Shown here in pieces: positions 22,997 through 30,146 of a stretch of 30,146 nucleotides of DNA (positions are counted from its first letter, which is position 1; each line of letters starts with the position of its first letter). The stretch comes from Gammaproteobacteria bacterium UBA5078 (GTDB lineage: Bacteria > Pseudomonadota > Gammaproteobacteria > Pseudomonadales > Pseudohongiellaceae). The position numbers and the translations under genes were made by a program. The stretch lies in NCBI GenBank assembly GCA_002416505.1, contig DIAM01000021.1, positions 137,509 through 167,654 on the forward strand, in the 5' to 3' direction. The notes beneath the pieces were generated by a model. That model ran no database searches, was not told the origin of the DNA, and was given only the letters and a program-made list of their open reading frames with translations.

Positions 22997-23821
22997 ATGC
23001 CCAGTCGATCGGCGCAGAGTCTATGCTACGCAGTCCTGTGCCTGCTATTGACAGCGCTGGCCCCAGCACAGGCTTGGGCGCAAGAAAATAACCCGGTGTA
23101 TTACCCATTGGCGCTGCCAGGGCCCGCACAGCTCGCGAGTCTCGACACGCTAATGGTATACGGCGACTTCTTAGATATTCGTATTAGCCCGAGCGAGGAC
23201 GCCGCACAGATACTCTGGGCGGCGCAGCCACTCCCGCATACGGACCCAGCTGGCAGCTTGCCGCTAATCGAGTCAGAAATTCTCAGCCCCACCTTGAATA
23301 TCACGGACTCGCGGCTAATCATCCGCGCGGAGTCCACACACACGCACTACTCACTGAACATAGCGCTACCTGCGACTTGGCGGTATCAACTACGCGTCTA
23401 CGGCGCCGGCGACATCGAGACCATTGGCATCAACGGCAATCTGACCGCGTGGTCCACCGGTGGGAATATCACGGTGCGGGAGCAAGCCGGGCGTGTCTCC
23501 TTAACCGCTATGGACGGAGTGGTAAGGGCACAACTGCTCGAGGGAGCGTTGACGGGAAGCTCCGCTATTACGATGAGTCATGGTGTGGCTGACGATGACA
23601 CACTCATCGTTGCCCTGCCGGACAATGCGCAGGCCACAATTCGTGTCCGAGCGCGTGGCACGCTCAGCAGTGATATTCCAAGCCTACAGAATGAGCAGGC
23701 CAGCGCAGTGGAGTTCGATTTTAGTCAATATCTCGAGATGAAACTAAACGGCGGCGGTGCGGCGCTGACTCTGCGAAATTTACAGGGCGATGTGCAATTG
23801 CTTCGTGCGCTCTCCGAATGA
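22997..23821 (+). CDS. Exported beta-repeat protein (DUF4097/DUF2807-like)
   Basis: 274 residues. A signal peptide ends near residue 28 (QAWA, then QENN). The mature part is rich in Gly, Thr, Ser and Asn with repeating short strands, for example GAGDIETIGINGNLTAWSTG and GNITVREQAGRVSLTAMDG. This is the pattern of the right-handed beta-helix head domains in the DUF4097/DUF2807 families often found near ECF sigma factors. The ATG at 22997, nine bases after GGAG, is preferred to an in-frame ATG at 22982 that overlaps the preceding gene. It should sit in the periplasm or at the surface. Its function is unknown; sensing of envelope state for the sigma factor is a possibility only. Confidence 0.7.
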   Translation: MPSRSAQSLCYAVLCLLLTALAPAQAWAQENNPVYYPLALPGPAQLASLDTLMVYGDFLDIRISPSEDAAQILWAAQPLPHTDPAGSLPLIESEILSPTLNITDSRLIIRAESTHTHYSLNIALPATWRYQLRVYGAGDIETIGINGNLTAWSTGGNITVREQAGRVSLTAMDGVVRAQLLEGALTGSSAITMSHGVADDDTLIVALPDNAQATIRVRARGTLSSDIPSLQNEQASAVEFDFSQYLEMKLNGGGAALTLRNLQGDVQLLRALSE

Positions 23822-23833
23822 GGTAAGAGAATC

Positions 23834-24925
23834 ATGCCTGCTATCCACTCGATAAACCCGCCCCGTATGCGCGCCGTCCTATGCAGTTTCGCGCTCCTGC
23901 TCGCCACCGCCATCGAAGTCCGCGCCGCGTCGGAACTCCCTGCTCCGAGCGGAGAATTTCCGGTAGGCACGCGGACATTTCAGTGGTCGCATAGCGACGG
24001 GAATGAGCGGCGCGAACTGATAGCCCAGCTTTGGTACCCTGCCGCGGTCGCGGGTGGCGCGCGGGCCGACTATGCGCCTTATTACGAGGAATTCGATGGA
24101 CTAAAGAGCCATAGTGTCACGGATGCTTCTTTAGCCGCGACGCCAAGGACTTTGCCCGTCGTGATTATCTCCCCTGGACGAGGCGTCCCCCATCATTTTT
24201 ATACGACTCTAGCCGAAAGCTTGGCCAGTCATGGCTATGTCGCGATGGCAATCGACTATCCGCAGATTGGGCGCGTGCGCTATCCCGACGGCCGCTATAT
24301 CCCGCCCGATGACCGTTTCGCCATTCCCTTCGACATCTTAGTGGGTCCTTACGAACAGGTGGACGCCTTCTTCGAAGAGGCGACCCGTTTGGGGTCAGCC
24401 GATGCCGAAGCAAGCCTGCGTGAATTAACAGCCTTGAATGGCAACGCGAATGATCCATTCTATCAACGCTTAGACCTCTCCCGACTGGGCGCATTCGGTC
24501 ATTCCCTCGGCGCCCGCATTATTGGCCAGACAGTCGCGCGAGATGCGCGCTTTGTCGCCTTCGCGTCCATGGAGGGCGTGCCCCCGCGAGCTGCGCGGCG
24601 CGGCGGTCTCGATGCTGCAGTATTAATGCTCTCTAGCAGCGAATTACCAGACATGGCACAGGCCAATATTCGCGAACTACTCCCAGCACGCCGCAATATC
24701 GTCTACCTAGTCACCCTCAATGGCTTCGGTCACAACTCCCCAACAGAACTTGCACTCCTTCTCCCTGCCGAATATTCCTATCAGATCCCTGCCTTGGAGG
24801 GTTTACAGAGTAGCGTCGCGCTAATTAAGGAGTTCTTCGATGAACAATTGCGCAAGCTTCCCGATGCGCATATGCGCTCCTTCGTCGATGGCACACGGAT
24901 TGTGTTAGAGACTTTCGACGAATAG
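23834..24925 (+). CDS. Exported alpha/beta hydrolase, PAF-acetylhydrolase-like
   Basis: 363 residues. A signal peptide ends near residue 31 (VRA). The body has the alpha/beta hydrolase features of the platelet-activating-factor acetylhydrolase/dienelactone hydrolase group: oxyanion segment IISPGRG (111-117), nucleophile elbow GHSLG with Ser224, and a late His in GFGHNSP as the candidate base. It should hydrolyse an ester outside the cytoplasm, perhaps a lipid or an oxidised phospholipid; the substrate is not shown by the sequence. It starts 12 bp after the exported beta-repeat protein and is probably the last gene of the sigma-factor operon. Confidence 0.8.
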   Translation: MPAIHSINPPRMRAVLCSFALLLATAIEVRAASELPAPSGEFPVGTRTFQWSHSDGNERRELIAQLWYPAAVAGGARADYAPYYEEFDGLKSHSVTDASLAATPRTLPVVIISPGRGVPHHFYTTLAESLASHGYVAMAIDYPQIGRVRYPDGRYIPPDDRFAIPFDILVGPYEQVDAFFEEATRLGSADAEASLRELTALNGNANDPFYQRLDLSRLGAFGHSLGARIIGQTVARDARFVAFASMEGVPPRAARRGGLDAAVLMLSSSELPDMAQANIRELLPARRNIVYLVTLNGFGHNSPTELALLLPAEYSYQIPALEGLQSSVALIKEFFDEQLRKLPDAHMRSFVDGTRIVLETFDE

Positions 24926-25091
24926 GGATATCTAGCCGCGCGCTCAACGCCGCGCCAGCACCGATGGATGGCGCTGCATTAGCGATTCTTTCTACCTCAC
25001 ATTGCTGTAAAATAGATGCCAATTCGTGCTTTGCAGCCCTGCAAGACCACGAAACGAGTCGTATCCCTTTCGTGCGCGGAGACATAATAAG

Positions 25092-25613
25092 ATGAATACA
25101 GCTACGAGAACCCTAGTACGCAGCGCCCTAATCATATTCGCCGCAGCCTTAGGCATCGCTTGCAGCGAGCCGAGCGCCCCTACTGCCAACAGCAATGCCA
25201 GCGTTAGCGCGGCTCCCACCTACGACCTCAGGCTCGACATGCAGGATTTCATGAACAGCGTTCTAGAGCCGGTCTCGGACGTACTCTGGGACTACGCGGG
25301 CTGGGTAGATGACATCAATACAGGCTATGAAGACCTCTACCCGAAAAACGACGAGGAATGGCTGCTGGTCAAGCAGAAGGCGGCTCAGTTGATCGAGGCC
25401 GGTAATGCCCTCGCCCTGCCAGGGCGCGCCGTGGATAACGATGCCTGGATCACCTACTCCAATGCGCTGAGCACTGCGGCGGCCTTCGCCTACGACTCTG
25501 CGCAAACGCAGAACCGGGAAGACTTCTTCCAGGCCGGCGCGCAGATCTACAGCGTGTGCACCGCCTGCCATCAGGGCTATAACCCTGAGATATCCAGATT
25601 CGCCAGCAATTGA
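25092..25613 (+). CDS. Lipoprotein with C-terminal CxxCH haem site (second copy of type)
   Basis: 173 residues. The lipoprotein signal ends LGIAC with lipid Cys24. A low-complexity Ser/Ala/Asn linker (25-42) is followed by a helical body with several Trp and Tyr residues, and one CTACH haem motif (156-160) with a 13-residue tail containing QGYNPEISRF. The tail Y and R positions resemble those after CxxCH in cytochrome c', so a cytochrome c'-like bundle is likely. ATG at 25092 is chosen for GGAGA upstream and because the signal peptide begins there. It is followed after 13 bp by a HupE-type gene. It may carry electrons or sense a gas ligand; neither is shown. Confidence 0.75.
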   Translation: MNTATRTLVRSALIIFAAALGIACSEPSAPTANSNASVSAAPTYDLRLDMQDFMNSVLEPVSDVLWDYAGWVDDINTGYEDLYPKNDEEWLLVKQKAAQLIEAGNALALPGRAVDNDAWITYSNALSTAAAFAYDSAQTQNREDFFQAGAQIYSVCTACHQGYNPEISRFASN

Positions 25614-25626
25614 AGGCGAGCCTCTA

Positions 25627-26346
25627 ATGCGTCTCCACGGCAGCCCGATACCAGCGCCTAAACCCTGGCCTCTGGCCGTCATTGCGACACTCGCGCTACT
25701 CCTTACCAACGCCGCCATTGCCCACACCATCACCGGCAATGACGCCGACTACGTGCAGGGAATAGACGGGCCCGCCATCGCCGGGTTCATCTATCTCGGC
25801 GCCAAGCACATGGTGACGGGCTACGACCACTTGCTGTACTTACTAGGCGTGATCTTCTTCCTGTATCGCCCCATCCATGTCCTGCAATACGTCTCGCTGT
25901 TCGCCCTCGGCCATAGCATCACATTGCTTCTCGGTGTCTTGGCGAACCTACAGGTCAATGCCTATCTGATCGACGCCATCATCGGCTTCTCAATCGTCTA
26001 TAAGGCCTTCGAGAACATGGGGGGCTTCGACAAACTCGGCAGTATGCGCCCCAATGCGAAAGCGGCGGTGTTCATCTTCGGCCTCTTCCATGGTCTTGGG
26101 CTCGCCACCAAGCTGCAGGCCTTCGCGCTCAGCCCCAACGGCTTGGTGACTAACATCATCAGCTTCAATGTCGGCGTCGAGCTTGGCCAGCTTCTAGCGC
26201 TGTCGGCGATTCTATTGCTGCTGAGTCTGTGGCGCACTAGAGCCAGCTACACACGCTATGCACTCGTGAGCAACACACTCTTAATGGGCGGCGGTTTCAT
26301 CCTCACCGCCTACCAGCTAACCGCGTTTTTCAGCGCAAGCGTTTGA
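25627..26346 (+). CDS. HupE/UreJ family membrane protein
   Basis: 239 residues. A hydrophobic export signal or first helix (16-32) precedes about six further membrane segments. The family motifs are present: KHMVTGYDHLLYLLGVIFFL, LFALGHSITLLLG and FIFGLFHGLGLATKL, whose histidines and aspartate are thought to bind a metal. Characterised HupE proteins take up nickel for hydrogenase; the broader HupE/UreJ_2 branch, to which this belongs by length, lacks a proven role, and no hydrogenase or urease gene lies here. The position between a haem lipoprotein and a membrane anchor protein suggests metal handling at the membrane (inference). Confidence 0.85.
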   Translation: MRLHGSPIPAPKPWPLAVIATLALLLTNAAIAHTITGNDADYVQGIDGPAIAGFIYLGAKHMVTGYDHLLYLLGVIFFLYRPIHVLQYVSLFALGHSITLLLGVLANLQVNAYLIDAIIGFSIVYKAFENMGGFDKLGSMRPNAKAAVFIFGLFHGLGLATKLQAFALSPNGLVTNIISFNVGVELGQLLALSAILLLLSLWRTRASYTRYALVSNTLLMGGGFILTAYQLTAFFSASV

Positions 26347-26365
26347 TAGGACAGGGAGCTTTACT

Positions 26366-26941
26366 ATGAACACAACACCGCCCAATGAGCAGGGTGCATC
26401 GGCGCCGCGCATCTTAGCTGCTACCGCCATCGCCGCCACACTCGCGGCGATCGTATTTGTCGTCGCCGTGCTGCCCGCAGAGTTCGGCGTCGACCCGCTG
26501 GGCACCGGTCGCGCCCTAGGCCTACTCGATCTGGCCGACGCCAGCGAGAGCCCCTATGAGAAAACAGAGCAGGTGCACAAGGTAGACCGCACCGAATTCA
26601 TCCTCGAGCCCTTCCAGTCGGTCGAATACAAGTATCAGCTCAGTGAGGACAGCACCATGATCTTCTCGTGGGTGGCCACGGGTGAGCTGGTGTTCGACAT
26701 GCACGCGGACCCAGAGGGTATGGAGGGCGAGGAAGACGTCGAGAGTTTCGACAAGGGCAATGCGCTCAGCGGCGCAGGGGTCTACCACGCCCCCTTCACC
26801 GGCATTCATGGCTGGTTCTGGGAGAATCGCAGCTTCGAGCAGGTCCATGTGCAACTGAACAGCGCAGGCTTCTATGACAGCGCCATCGTCTTCCGCGATG
26901 GCGGCAGCTTCGACCGCGAACTAAACCCCGCTATCCAATAA
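26366..26941 (+). CDS. One-helix membrane-anchored periplasmic protein next to HupE
   Basis: 191 residues. A short cytoplasmic N-terminus and one helix (about 16-40) hold a predominantly beta, acidic periplasmic domain of about 145 residues. That domain contains Trp, His and Asp/Glu-rich segments such as MHADPEGMEGEEDVESFDKG and FTGIHGWFWENRS. Proteins of this kind, annotated only as transmembrane anchor proteins, commonly sit beside HupE-like genes, so I take it as a partner. The acidic/His content could bind a metal. It starts 19 bp after the HupE-type stop behind AGGGAG, and ends at the strong hairpin at 26956. Confidence 0.7.
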   Translation: MNTTPPNEQGASAPRILAATAIAATLAAIVFVVAVLPAEFGVDPLGTGRALGLLDLADASESPYEKTEQVHKVDRTEFILEPFQSVEYKYQLSEDSTMIFSWVATGELVFDMHADPEGMEGEEDVESFDKGNALSGAGVYHAPFTGIHGWFWENRSFEQVHVQLNSAGFYDSAIVFRDGGSFDRELNPAIQ

Positions 26942-26955
26942 GCATCCCGCATAAA

Positions 26956-26989
26956 ATAACGCCCGTTCTGCAAGCAGCGCGGGCGTTAT
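26956..26989. terminator. Bidirectional hairpin between convergent genes
   Basis: ATAACGCCCG (26956-26965) and CGGGCGTTAT (26980-26989) form a perfect 10-bp stem. Inside it CTGC/GCAG adds a second helix. On the minus strand it is followed by TTTTATG, a reasonable U-rich tail, so it best terminates the DUF6152 transcript. On the plus strand the tail is weaker. It lies between the stop codons at 26941 and 27018. Confidence 0.8.
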
Positions 26990-27017
26990 ATTGTGCGAGA
27001 GTCAGACCTACAGAGGA

Positions 27018-27461
27018 TTAACGCTCGACAGGATCCGAACCATCGGTAGGTGCGCCAGTGCCCGAGGAGCCCATGAATAACTTGCGGCCATCAGGGAAGG
27101 TGATGTCACGGCCATTGCCACGACACTCTGGAGAACACAGGCGATCCTTGCTCTGATAACCCGTCACGATGATCTCTGTGCCGAGCTGTAGTGAGTCGCG
27201 ATTGATACCCCTGCGCAGCAAGGTATTGGGCGTGCCGCCCTCTACCATCCAGGCCTGTTCGGTGCCGTCCTCATTGGTGTGCATCAGGTGAATCCACGAA
27301 TGTGGGTTGATCCACTCCACGCGGATGATCGGCCCGCGCAGGGCGATCGGCAGGTTCGCATCGAATTCCGCCGAGAACGCATGGTGCGCTACCGCAGGCG
27401 TGGCGATGGTCGCGAGCGACCCAGCGACGGCTGTAGCGAGTAATAAATTCTTAAACTTCAT
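27018..27461 (-). CDS. Exported DUF6152 family protein
   Basis: 147 residues. A signal peptide ends at PAVA, and the mature chain starts HHAFSAEFD, the usual DUF6152 beginning. The conserved core IIRVEWINPHSWIHL and the later VTGYQSKDR are visible. An OB-like small beta-barrel is expected. The segment CSPECRGNGRDI contributes two cysteines near the C-terminus. The family is widespread in environmental gammaproteobacteria and acidobacteria and has no known function. It lies 36 bp after the lipoprotein gene on the same strand, a common pairing. Confidence 0.85.
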   Translation of the reverse strand: MKFKNLLLATAVAGSLATIATPAVAHHAFSAEFDANLPIALRGPIIRVEWINPHSWIHLMHTNEDGTEQAWMVEGGTPNTLLRRGINRDSLQLGTEIIVTGYQSKDRLCSPECRGNGRDITFPDGRKLFMGSSGTGAPTDGSDPVER

Positions 27462-27497
27462 ATTTCCACCCCTTTACATTAAATCATCATGACTATA

Positions 27498-28412
27498 TTA
27501 GTCGTTAGCATCTGCACCGAAAAGCTCAGCTTCGCGTCCCTTCCTGTACTTTCCGTACATCAACTCTTCGACAAATTCTACGCACTTAAACTGCGGTAAC
27601 TCGAAGCCAGCCTCGAGTCTTCGATAGATCGGCATCTTGATCGTCCATGGGCGCTCGAAGATATCGGGGTCTTCGATGGTCGCCTCATACTCGATGACGT
27701 TGGCGCTCACTAGAGTATAACGCTCAGTCACCTTCATTTTATAGCTATGATAGTTTCCGGCTCTATCGAACCATGTTCTATCGTCTAGGCCCGTCACCTC
27801 GATCACGAAGGTGTCGCCCTCCCAGTGCCCATAGGACTGGCCCATCCAAGCGTCCAGCGGTGGCTCACCCGGGTCTTCTAAGTAGATGTTACGAACGGCG
27901 CCGGCGAAGGAGTACGCAAAGAACACGGCCTGATCGCTGTGGAAAATCTGGAATGGATGGGGCAGATAGGTGGCACGGGGCACGCCCGGCATATAGCACT
28001 TAATTTCTGGATCGCTCGTTAGCCAATTCTCGCGATTCGCCTCGCGCCGAGCGAGGCCTTCGGGCTTGTAGGGAATGGTGCCGCCCTCGACTACGCCGAA
28101 AGTGGCAGGCACTGCGCCAATCGCGCCCAAGGCGACAACTTCGGGCGCTGGCACGGGGACAAAATCTCCGGGCACTAAGGCAAGAGCCGCTTTAGGAGCC
28201 GCGGCCTCAAGATTGTAATTGGCATTGCTGAGGACTTGCCAAATACCGTTGAGGTCTGGCTTGCCGTCTGGACCGCGAGGAATGGCGTCAACAGCAGGCG
28301 CTGGCGCCGCTTGAATAGCCGTGGAAGCTTGTTCCTGTGCTGGCGAGCAGGCCATCAATGACACGATGATCGCAGCGCTCAGGTAGCCTATTTTTTCTTG
28401 TTTTGGCCCCAT
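27498..28412 (-). CDS. Lipoprotein of unknown function, usual partner of DUF6152
   Basis: 304 residues. The lipoprotein signal ends SLMAC with lipid Cys22, followed by an Ala/Pro-rich linker (26-50). The mature part has motifs of a large unnamed family found next to DUF6152 genes: PDLNGIWQ, GQSYGHWEGDTFVIEVTGL, then DDRTWFDRAGNYHSYKMKV and TERYTL. They suggest a beta-rich fold (lipocalin-like, uncertain). The ATG at 28412, just after GGGGGAG, is chosen over an in-frame start at 28445, which would lie inside the promoter. No enzymatic residues are identifiable. Confidence 0.75.
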   Translation of the reverse strand: MGPKQEKIGYLSAAIIVSLMACSPAQEQASTAIQAAPAPAVDAIPRGPDGKPDLNGIWQVLSNANYNLEAAAPKAALALVPGDFVPVPAPEVVALGAIGAVPATFGVVEGGTIPYKPEGLARREANRENWLTSDPEIKCYMPGVPRATYLPHPFQIFHSDQAVFFAYSFAGAVRNIYLEDPGEPPLDAWMGQSYGHWEGDTFVIEVTGLDDRTWFDRAGNYHSYKMKVTERYTLVSANVIEYEATIEDPDIFERPWTIKMPIYRRLEAGFELPQFKCVEFVEELMYGKYRKGREAELFGADAND

Positions 28413-28434
28413 GTGGACTCCCCCTGTAACGGCC

Positions 28435-28464
28435 GATATAAACACTTACATTTTATAGTGTCAA
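28435..28464 (-). promoter_or_regulatory. Promoter for the lipoprotein/DUF6152 pair
   Basis: On the minus strand a perfect TTGACA (plus 28459-28464) and TATATC (plus 28435-28440, 4 of 6) are 18 bases apart. Transcription from here would begin near 28428 and yield a short leader carrying GGGGGAG before the ATG at 28412. Confidence 0.55.
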
Positions 28465-28507
28465 GACAAACTCGGCGAGCGGACAGGGGGCGCGCCCGAG
28501 GCATGGA

Positions 28508-28533
28508 AGTGCCGCTGCACTCCCTATTTAGGG
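28508..28533. other. Two adjacent small hairpins between DUF839 and lipoprotein genes
   Basis: AGTGC-cgct-GCACT (28508-28521) is followed at once by CCCTA-tt-TAGGG (28522-28533). Both are perfect short inverted repeats, about 50 bases after the DUF839 stop on the minus strand. They may weaken read-through; there is no U tract. Confidence 0.35.
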
Positions 28534-28581
28534 CCTTGTCGGGAGGGGCCAGCGCGTCATTGCCGCGCAAGCAGACAGGGC

Positions 28582-29796
28582 TTAGGCGAACGGGCCACTG
28601 ATCTCATAGGTAATACCGGGGCCCCCTTTGCTAAAGCCACTCTGCGAGCTGAAATACAGACGCGAATAGCTCGGATCGAAGGCCGGGCCACACAGCTCCG
28701 ACTCATCCTGTCCCACTACCTGTAGTAGTGGCACCACCCCACCATCGGGAGTCAATGCGACGAGCTGATTATCGCCGCCATCCTCGGCCACGATGACATC
28801 CCCCGCGGGCGTGATCACGACATTGTCGACACCCTTGAGGATCGGATTTGCGCTGGTCTTGATGTCGTAGAGTACGTCGATCTCGGCGCTATTCACATCG
28901 TACACCCAGACGCGGTTGTCACCCTTAGTGGTGAAGTAGATGCGGGTATCGAAAAACCCGATGCCTTCGCCACCATCGAAGCTAGTAGCGCTCGCGACCT
29001 GTTTACGGGTCAGGGTAGAGGTGGCCAAGGGGTCATCCACTGTATGCCAGACTACGCTGCGCTTGCCCTGCTTCACTATCACCTGCGCCACCTCCAGTGT
29101 GCCACTGCTCAGATCCGGCAGCGGTTTGCTGGGGCGAAACCTGTACAGGCAACCGTCGGGTTCGTCTTCGGTGAGGTAAAGATGTTCATGCACGGTATCG
29201 ACCGCCACGGCCTCGTGCCGGAAGGCCCCGAGGGCGGGCCTGACCTCGGCAATCTTCTCTCCGAATGGGTCGCATTCGAAGACCCTGCCACGGTCCATCT
29301 CCTCACAGGATAGCCATGTGTGCCATGGCGTCTTGCCTCCGGCACAATTGCTACTGGAAGCACTTAGAATGGAATAGGAGTCTACGAGTTCGCCGCGCGA
29401 GTTGAAGCGCAGGGCCCCTACGCCGCCGCCCGCTGCCGGCACCTCACTATTGGAGACATAGATCCAGCCCCCATCGGGCGCCGCATAGGTAGCACCACCG
29501 TCGGGCTCGGCATGCCAGACATAGTCGCCATCGGGCATAGGAGTTTTACCAGTGACTGCCACCACGCGAGAGCTATAGCCCGCTGGCAGCATGATGCCGT
29601 TGGCATCGGGAGGCAGGAGTGGGCCGAGGGAGGCGAGGCCAGCGAACTCGGCTTGGACTAGGGCAGATTGCGCGACGAGCCGACCGGAGGGAAGAACCAA
29701 GGATCCGCCCGAGAGCAATGAACCGCCCGCGAAGGCAGCCAAGCCTTTCACCCCTAAACGAATAAACTCTCTACGTTGAGCCCCGATATCTGCCAT
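28582..29796 (-). CDS. Tat-exported DUF839/PhoX-like protein
   Basis: 404 residues. A twin-arginine signal, AQRREFIRLG, and hydrophobic run precede a beta-propeller-like body of the DUF839/PhoX group. Family features: HAEPDGGATYAAPDGGWIYV, KTPWHTWLSCEEM, VAVDTVHEHLYLTEDEPDGC and VIVAEDGGDNQLVAL. PhoX enzymes are calcium- and iron-dependent alkaline phosphatases, and the WLSCEE segment corresponds to one of the metal-binding regions. This protein is clearly shorter than true PhoX (typically 550 residues or more), so phosphatase activity is uncertain; it may be a related exported propeller. ATG at 29796 is chosen behind AAGGG. A 6-bp leader hairpin (29825-29842) lies upstream. Confidence 0.82.
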   Translation of the reverse strand: MADIGAQRREFIRLGVKGLAAFAGGSLLSGGSLVLPSGRLVAQSALVQAEFAGLASLGPLLPPDANGIMLPAGYSSRVVAVTGKTPMPDGDYVWHAEPDGGATYAAPDGGWIYVSNSEVPAAGGGVGALRFNSRGELVDSYSILSASSSNCAGGKTPWHTWLSCEEMDRGRVFECDPFGEKIAEVRPALGAFRHEAVAVDTVHEHLYLTEDEPDGCLYRFRPSKPLPDLSSGTLEVAQVIVKQGKRSVVWHTVDDPLATSTLTRKQVASATSFDGGEGIGFFDTRIYFTTKGDNRVWVYDVNSAEIDVLYDIKTSANPILKGVDNVVITPAGDVIVAEDGGDNQLVALTPDGGVVPLLQVVGQDESELCGPAFDPSYSRLYFSSQSGFSKGGPGITYEISGPFA

Positions 29797-29824
29797 TGCT
29801 AAAACCCTTGTTAACACATAAGAG

Positions 29825-29842
29825 AGGAGCTAAGGCGCTCCT
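29825..29842 (-). promoter_or_regulatory. Leader hairpin upstream of DUF839/PhoX-like gene
   Basis: AGGAGC and GCTCCT form a perfect 6-bp stem with a 6-base loop. It lies about 30 bases upstream of the ATG at 29796, in the expected untranslated leader. The significance is unknown. Confidence 0.3.
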
Positions 29843-29924
29843 ATATATGAAGCACAGACTAGCACCGCTGTGTTGCAGATTCTTGACACTTATAGGCGGC
29901 GCGTCGCATTCGAATATGTCACGT

Positions 29925-30146
29925 TTAGCGCGGCGGGTCGATCTGATCGTTCAGGGAATTGTTGACGCGATACCAGCCTGCGATGCTATAGCGATCGCGC
30001 TTGGCAGGTCGGACCTCGTGCGGCACCTCCTCGCTGAGGAAGACCACTAGGGTGGCGAATGCGGGTGTAACGCTCAAGAAAGGCTCGATCTGATCCTCGT
30101 CGAACAGCGCCAATTCGCCGCCGTCCTCGGGCTGCCAGCCGGGATT
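29925..30146 (-). CDS. 2OG-Fe(II) oxygenase, prolyl-4-hydroxylase type (partial)
   Basis: Only the last 73 residues are inside the window; the start lies beyond the right edge. The visible part begins NPGWQPEDGGELALFD, the turn that precedes the last strands of the double-stranded beta-helix. It continues with LSEEVPHEVRPAKRDRYSIAG and WYR. The His of VPHEV is the second iron-binding histidine, and the Arg before YSIAGW fits the 2-oxoglutarate carboxylate site. The first His-x-Asp pair is outside the window. Such enzymes hydroxylate a prolyl or similar residue in a protein, here of unknown identity. It is convergent with nothing and precedes the DUF839 gene on the same strand by about 128 bp. 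Confidence 0.85.
   Translation of the reverse strand, partial: NPGWQPEDGGELALFDEDQIEPFLSVTPAFATLVVFLSEEVPHEVRPAKRDRYSIAGWYRVNNSLNDQIDPPR

Noticed and set aside
24964..25095. A 43-codon plus-strand frame whose stop overlaps the cytochrome start
   Set aside because: The ATGA-type overlap is attractive, but there is no Shine-Dalgarno at 24964 and the translation is unremarkable.
1..30146. tRNA, rRNA, CRISPR arrays, insertion sequences, prophage or integrative-element genes
   Set aside because: I looked for cloverleaf ends, repeat-spacer patterns, transposase or integrase motifs and terminal repeats on both strands and found none that could be supported.

Overview
The window looks like chromosomal DNA from an aerobic, probably marine or aquatic gammaproteobacterium. 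This rests on GC content in the mid-to-upper fifties by eye and on families common there (VF530, VC0807-like, DUF2189, DUF6152, an FbpABC ferric importer, SQR plus SulP, ABC-F). No taxonomic marker gene is present, so the genus is unknown. The DNA is gene-dense, in short operons on both strands. I see no rRNA, tRNA, CRISPR array, insertion sequence, integrase or phage gene.

Region 1 (1-6336, all minus) is a sulfur and respiration block. A lipid-anchored C-terminal CxxCH cytochrome comes first. After a strong hairpin and an AT-rich, half-site-rich control region follows a run of genes: a 29-residue single-helix membrane peptide, a fusion of a rhodanese-loop (DUF442-type) domain with sulfide:quinone oxidoreductase, a SulP anion transporter with a STAS domain, and phosphoenolpyruvate synthase (cut by the left edge). 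Region 2 (6641-13507, plus) holds an ABC-F ATPase, an ATP-grasp (RimK-like) ligase, a GNAT acetyltransferase, a DUF2254 - VIT1/CCC1 metal transporter - SpoU methyltransferase run, a VF530 protein and a DUF2189 membrane protein. The DUF2254 leader can fold so that its ribosome binding site is closed in an 11-bp stem.

Region 3 (13620-16580, plus) pairs a Tat-exported oxidoreductase, whose D-amino-acid-oxidase motifs are in circularly permuted order, with a two-domain 3-mercaptopyruvate sulfurtransferase, then a VC0807-like membrane protein. Region 4 (16583-21764, minus) is an fbpABC ferric-iron importer with a promoter overlapped by a Fur-like half site, plus an upstream MFS transporter. Region 5 (21957-24925, plus) is a four-gene envelope module: ECF sigma factor, a one-helix membrane protein in the anti-sigma position but without the usual zinc finger, an exported beta-repeat protein, and an exported alpha/beta hydrolase. 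Region 6 (25092-26941, plus) is a second cytochrome lipoprotein with a HupE/UreJ-type membrane protein and a one-helix anchor protein, ending at a long hairpin. Region 7 (27018-30146, minus) holds DUF6152, a large lipoprotein, a Tat-exported DUF839/PhoX-like protein and, at the right edge, the C-terminal end of a 2OG-Fe(II) oxygenase.

Two themes recur. Sulfane sulfur and sulfide: the SQR fusion, SulP, mercaptopyruvate sulfurtransferase and possibly the DAO-like enzyme. Iron and haem: Fbp, VIT1/CCC1 and two small c-type cytochromes. The best candidates for something undescribed are the DAO-like/sulfurtransferase pair, the structured DUF2254 leader, the 29-residue peptide ahead of the SQR fusion, and the sigma-factor module.
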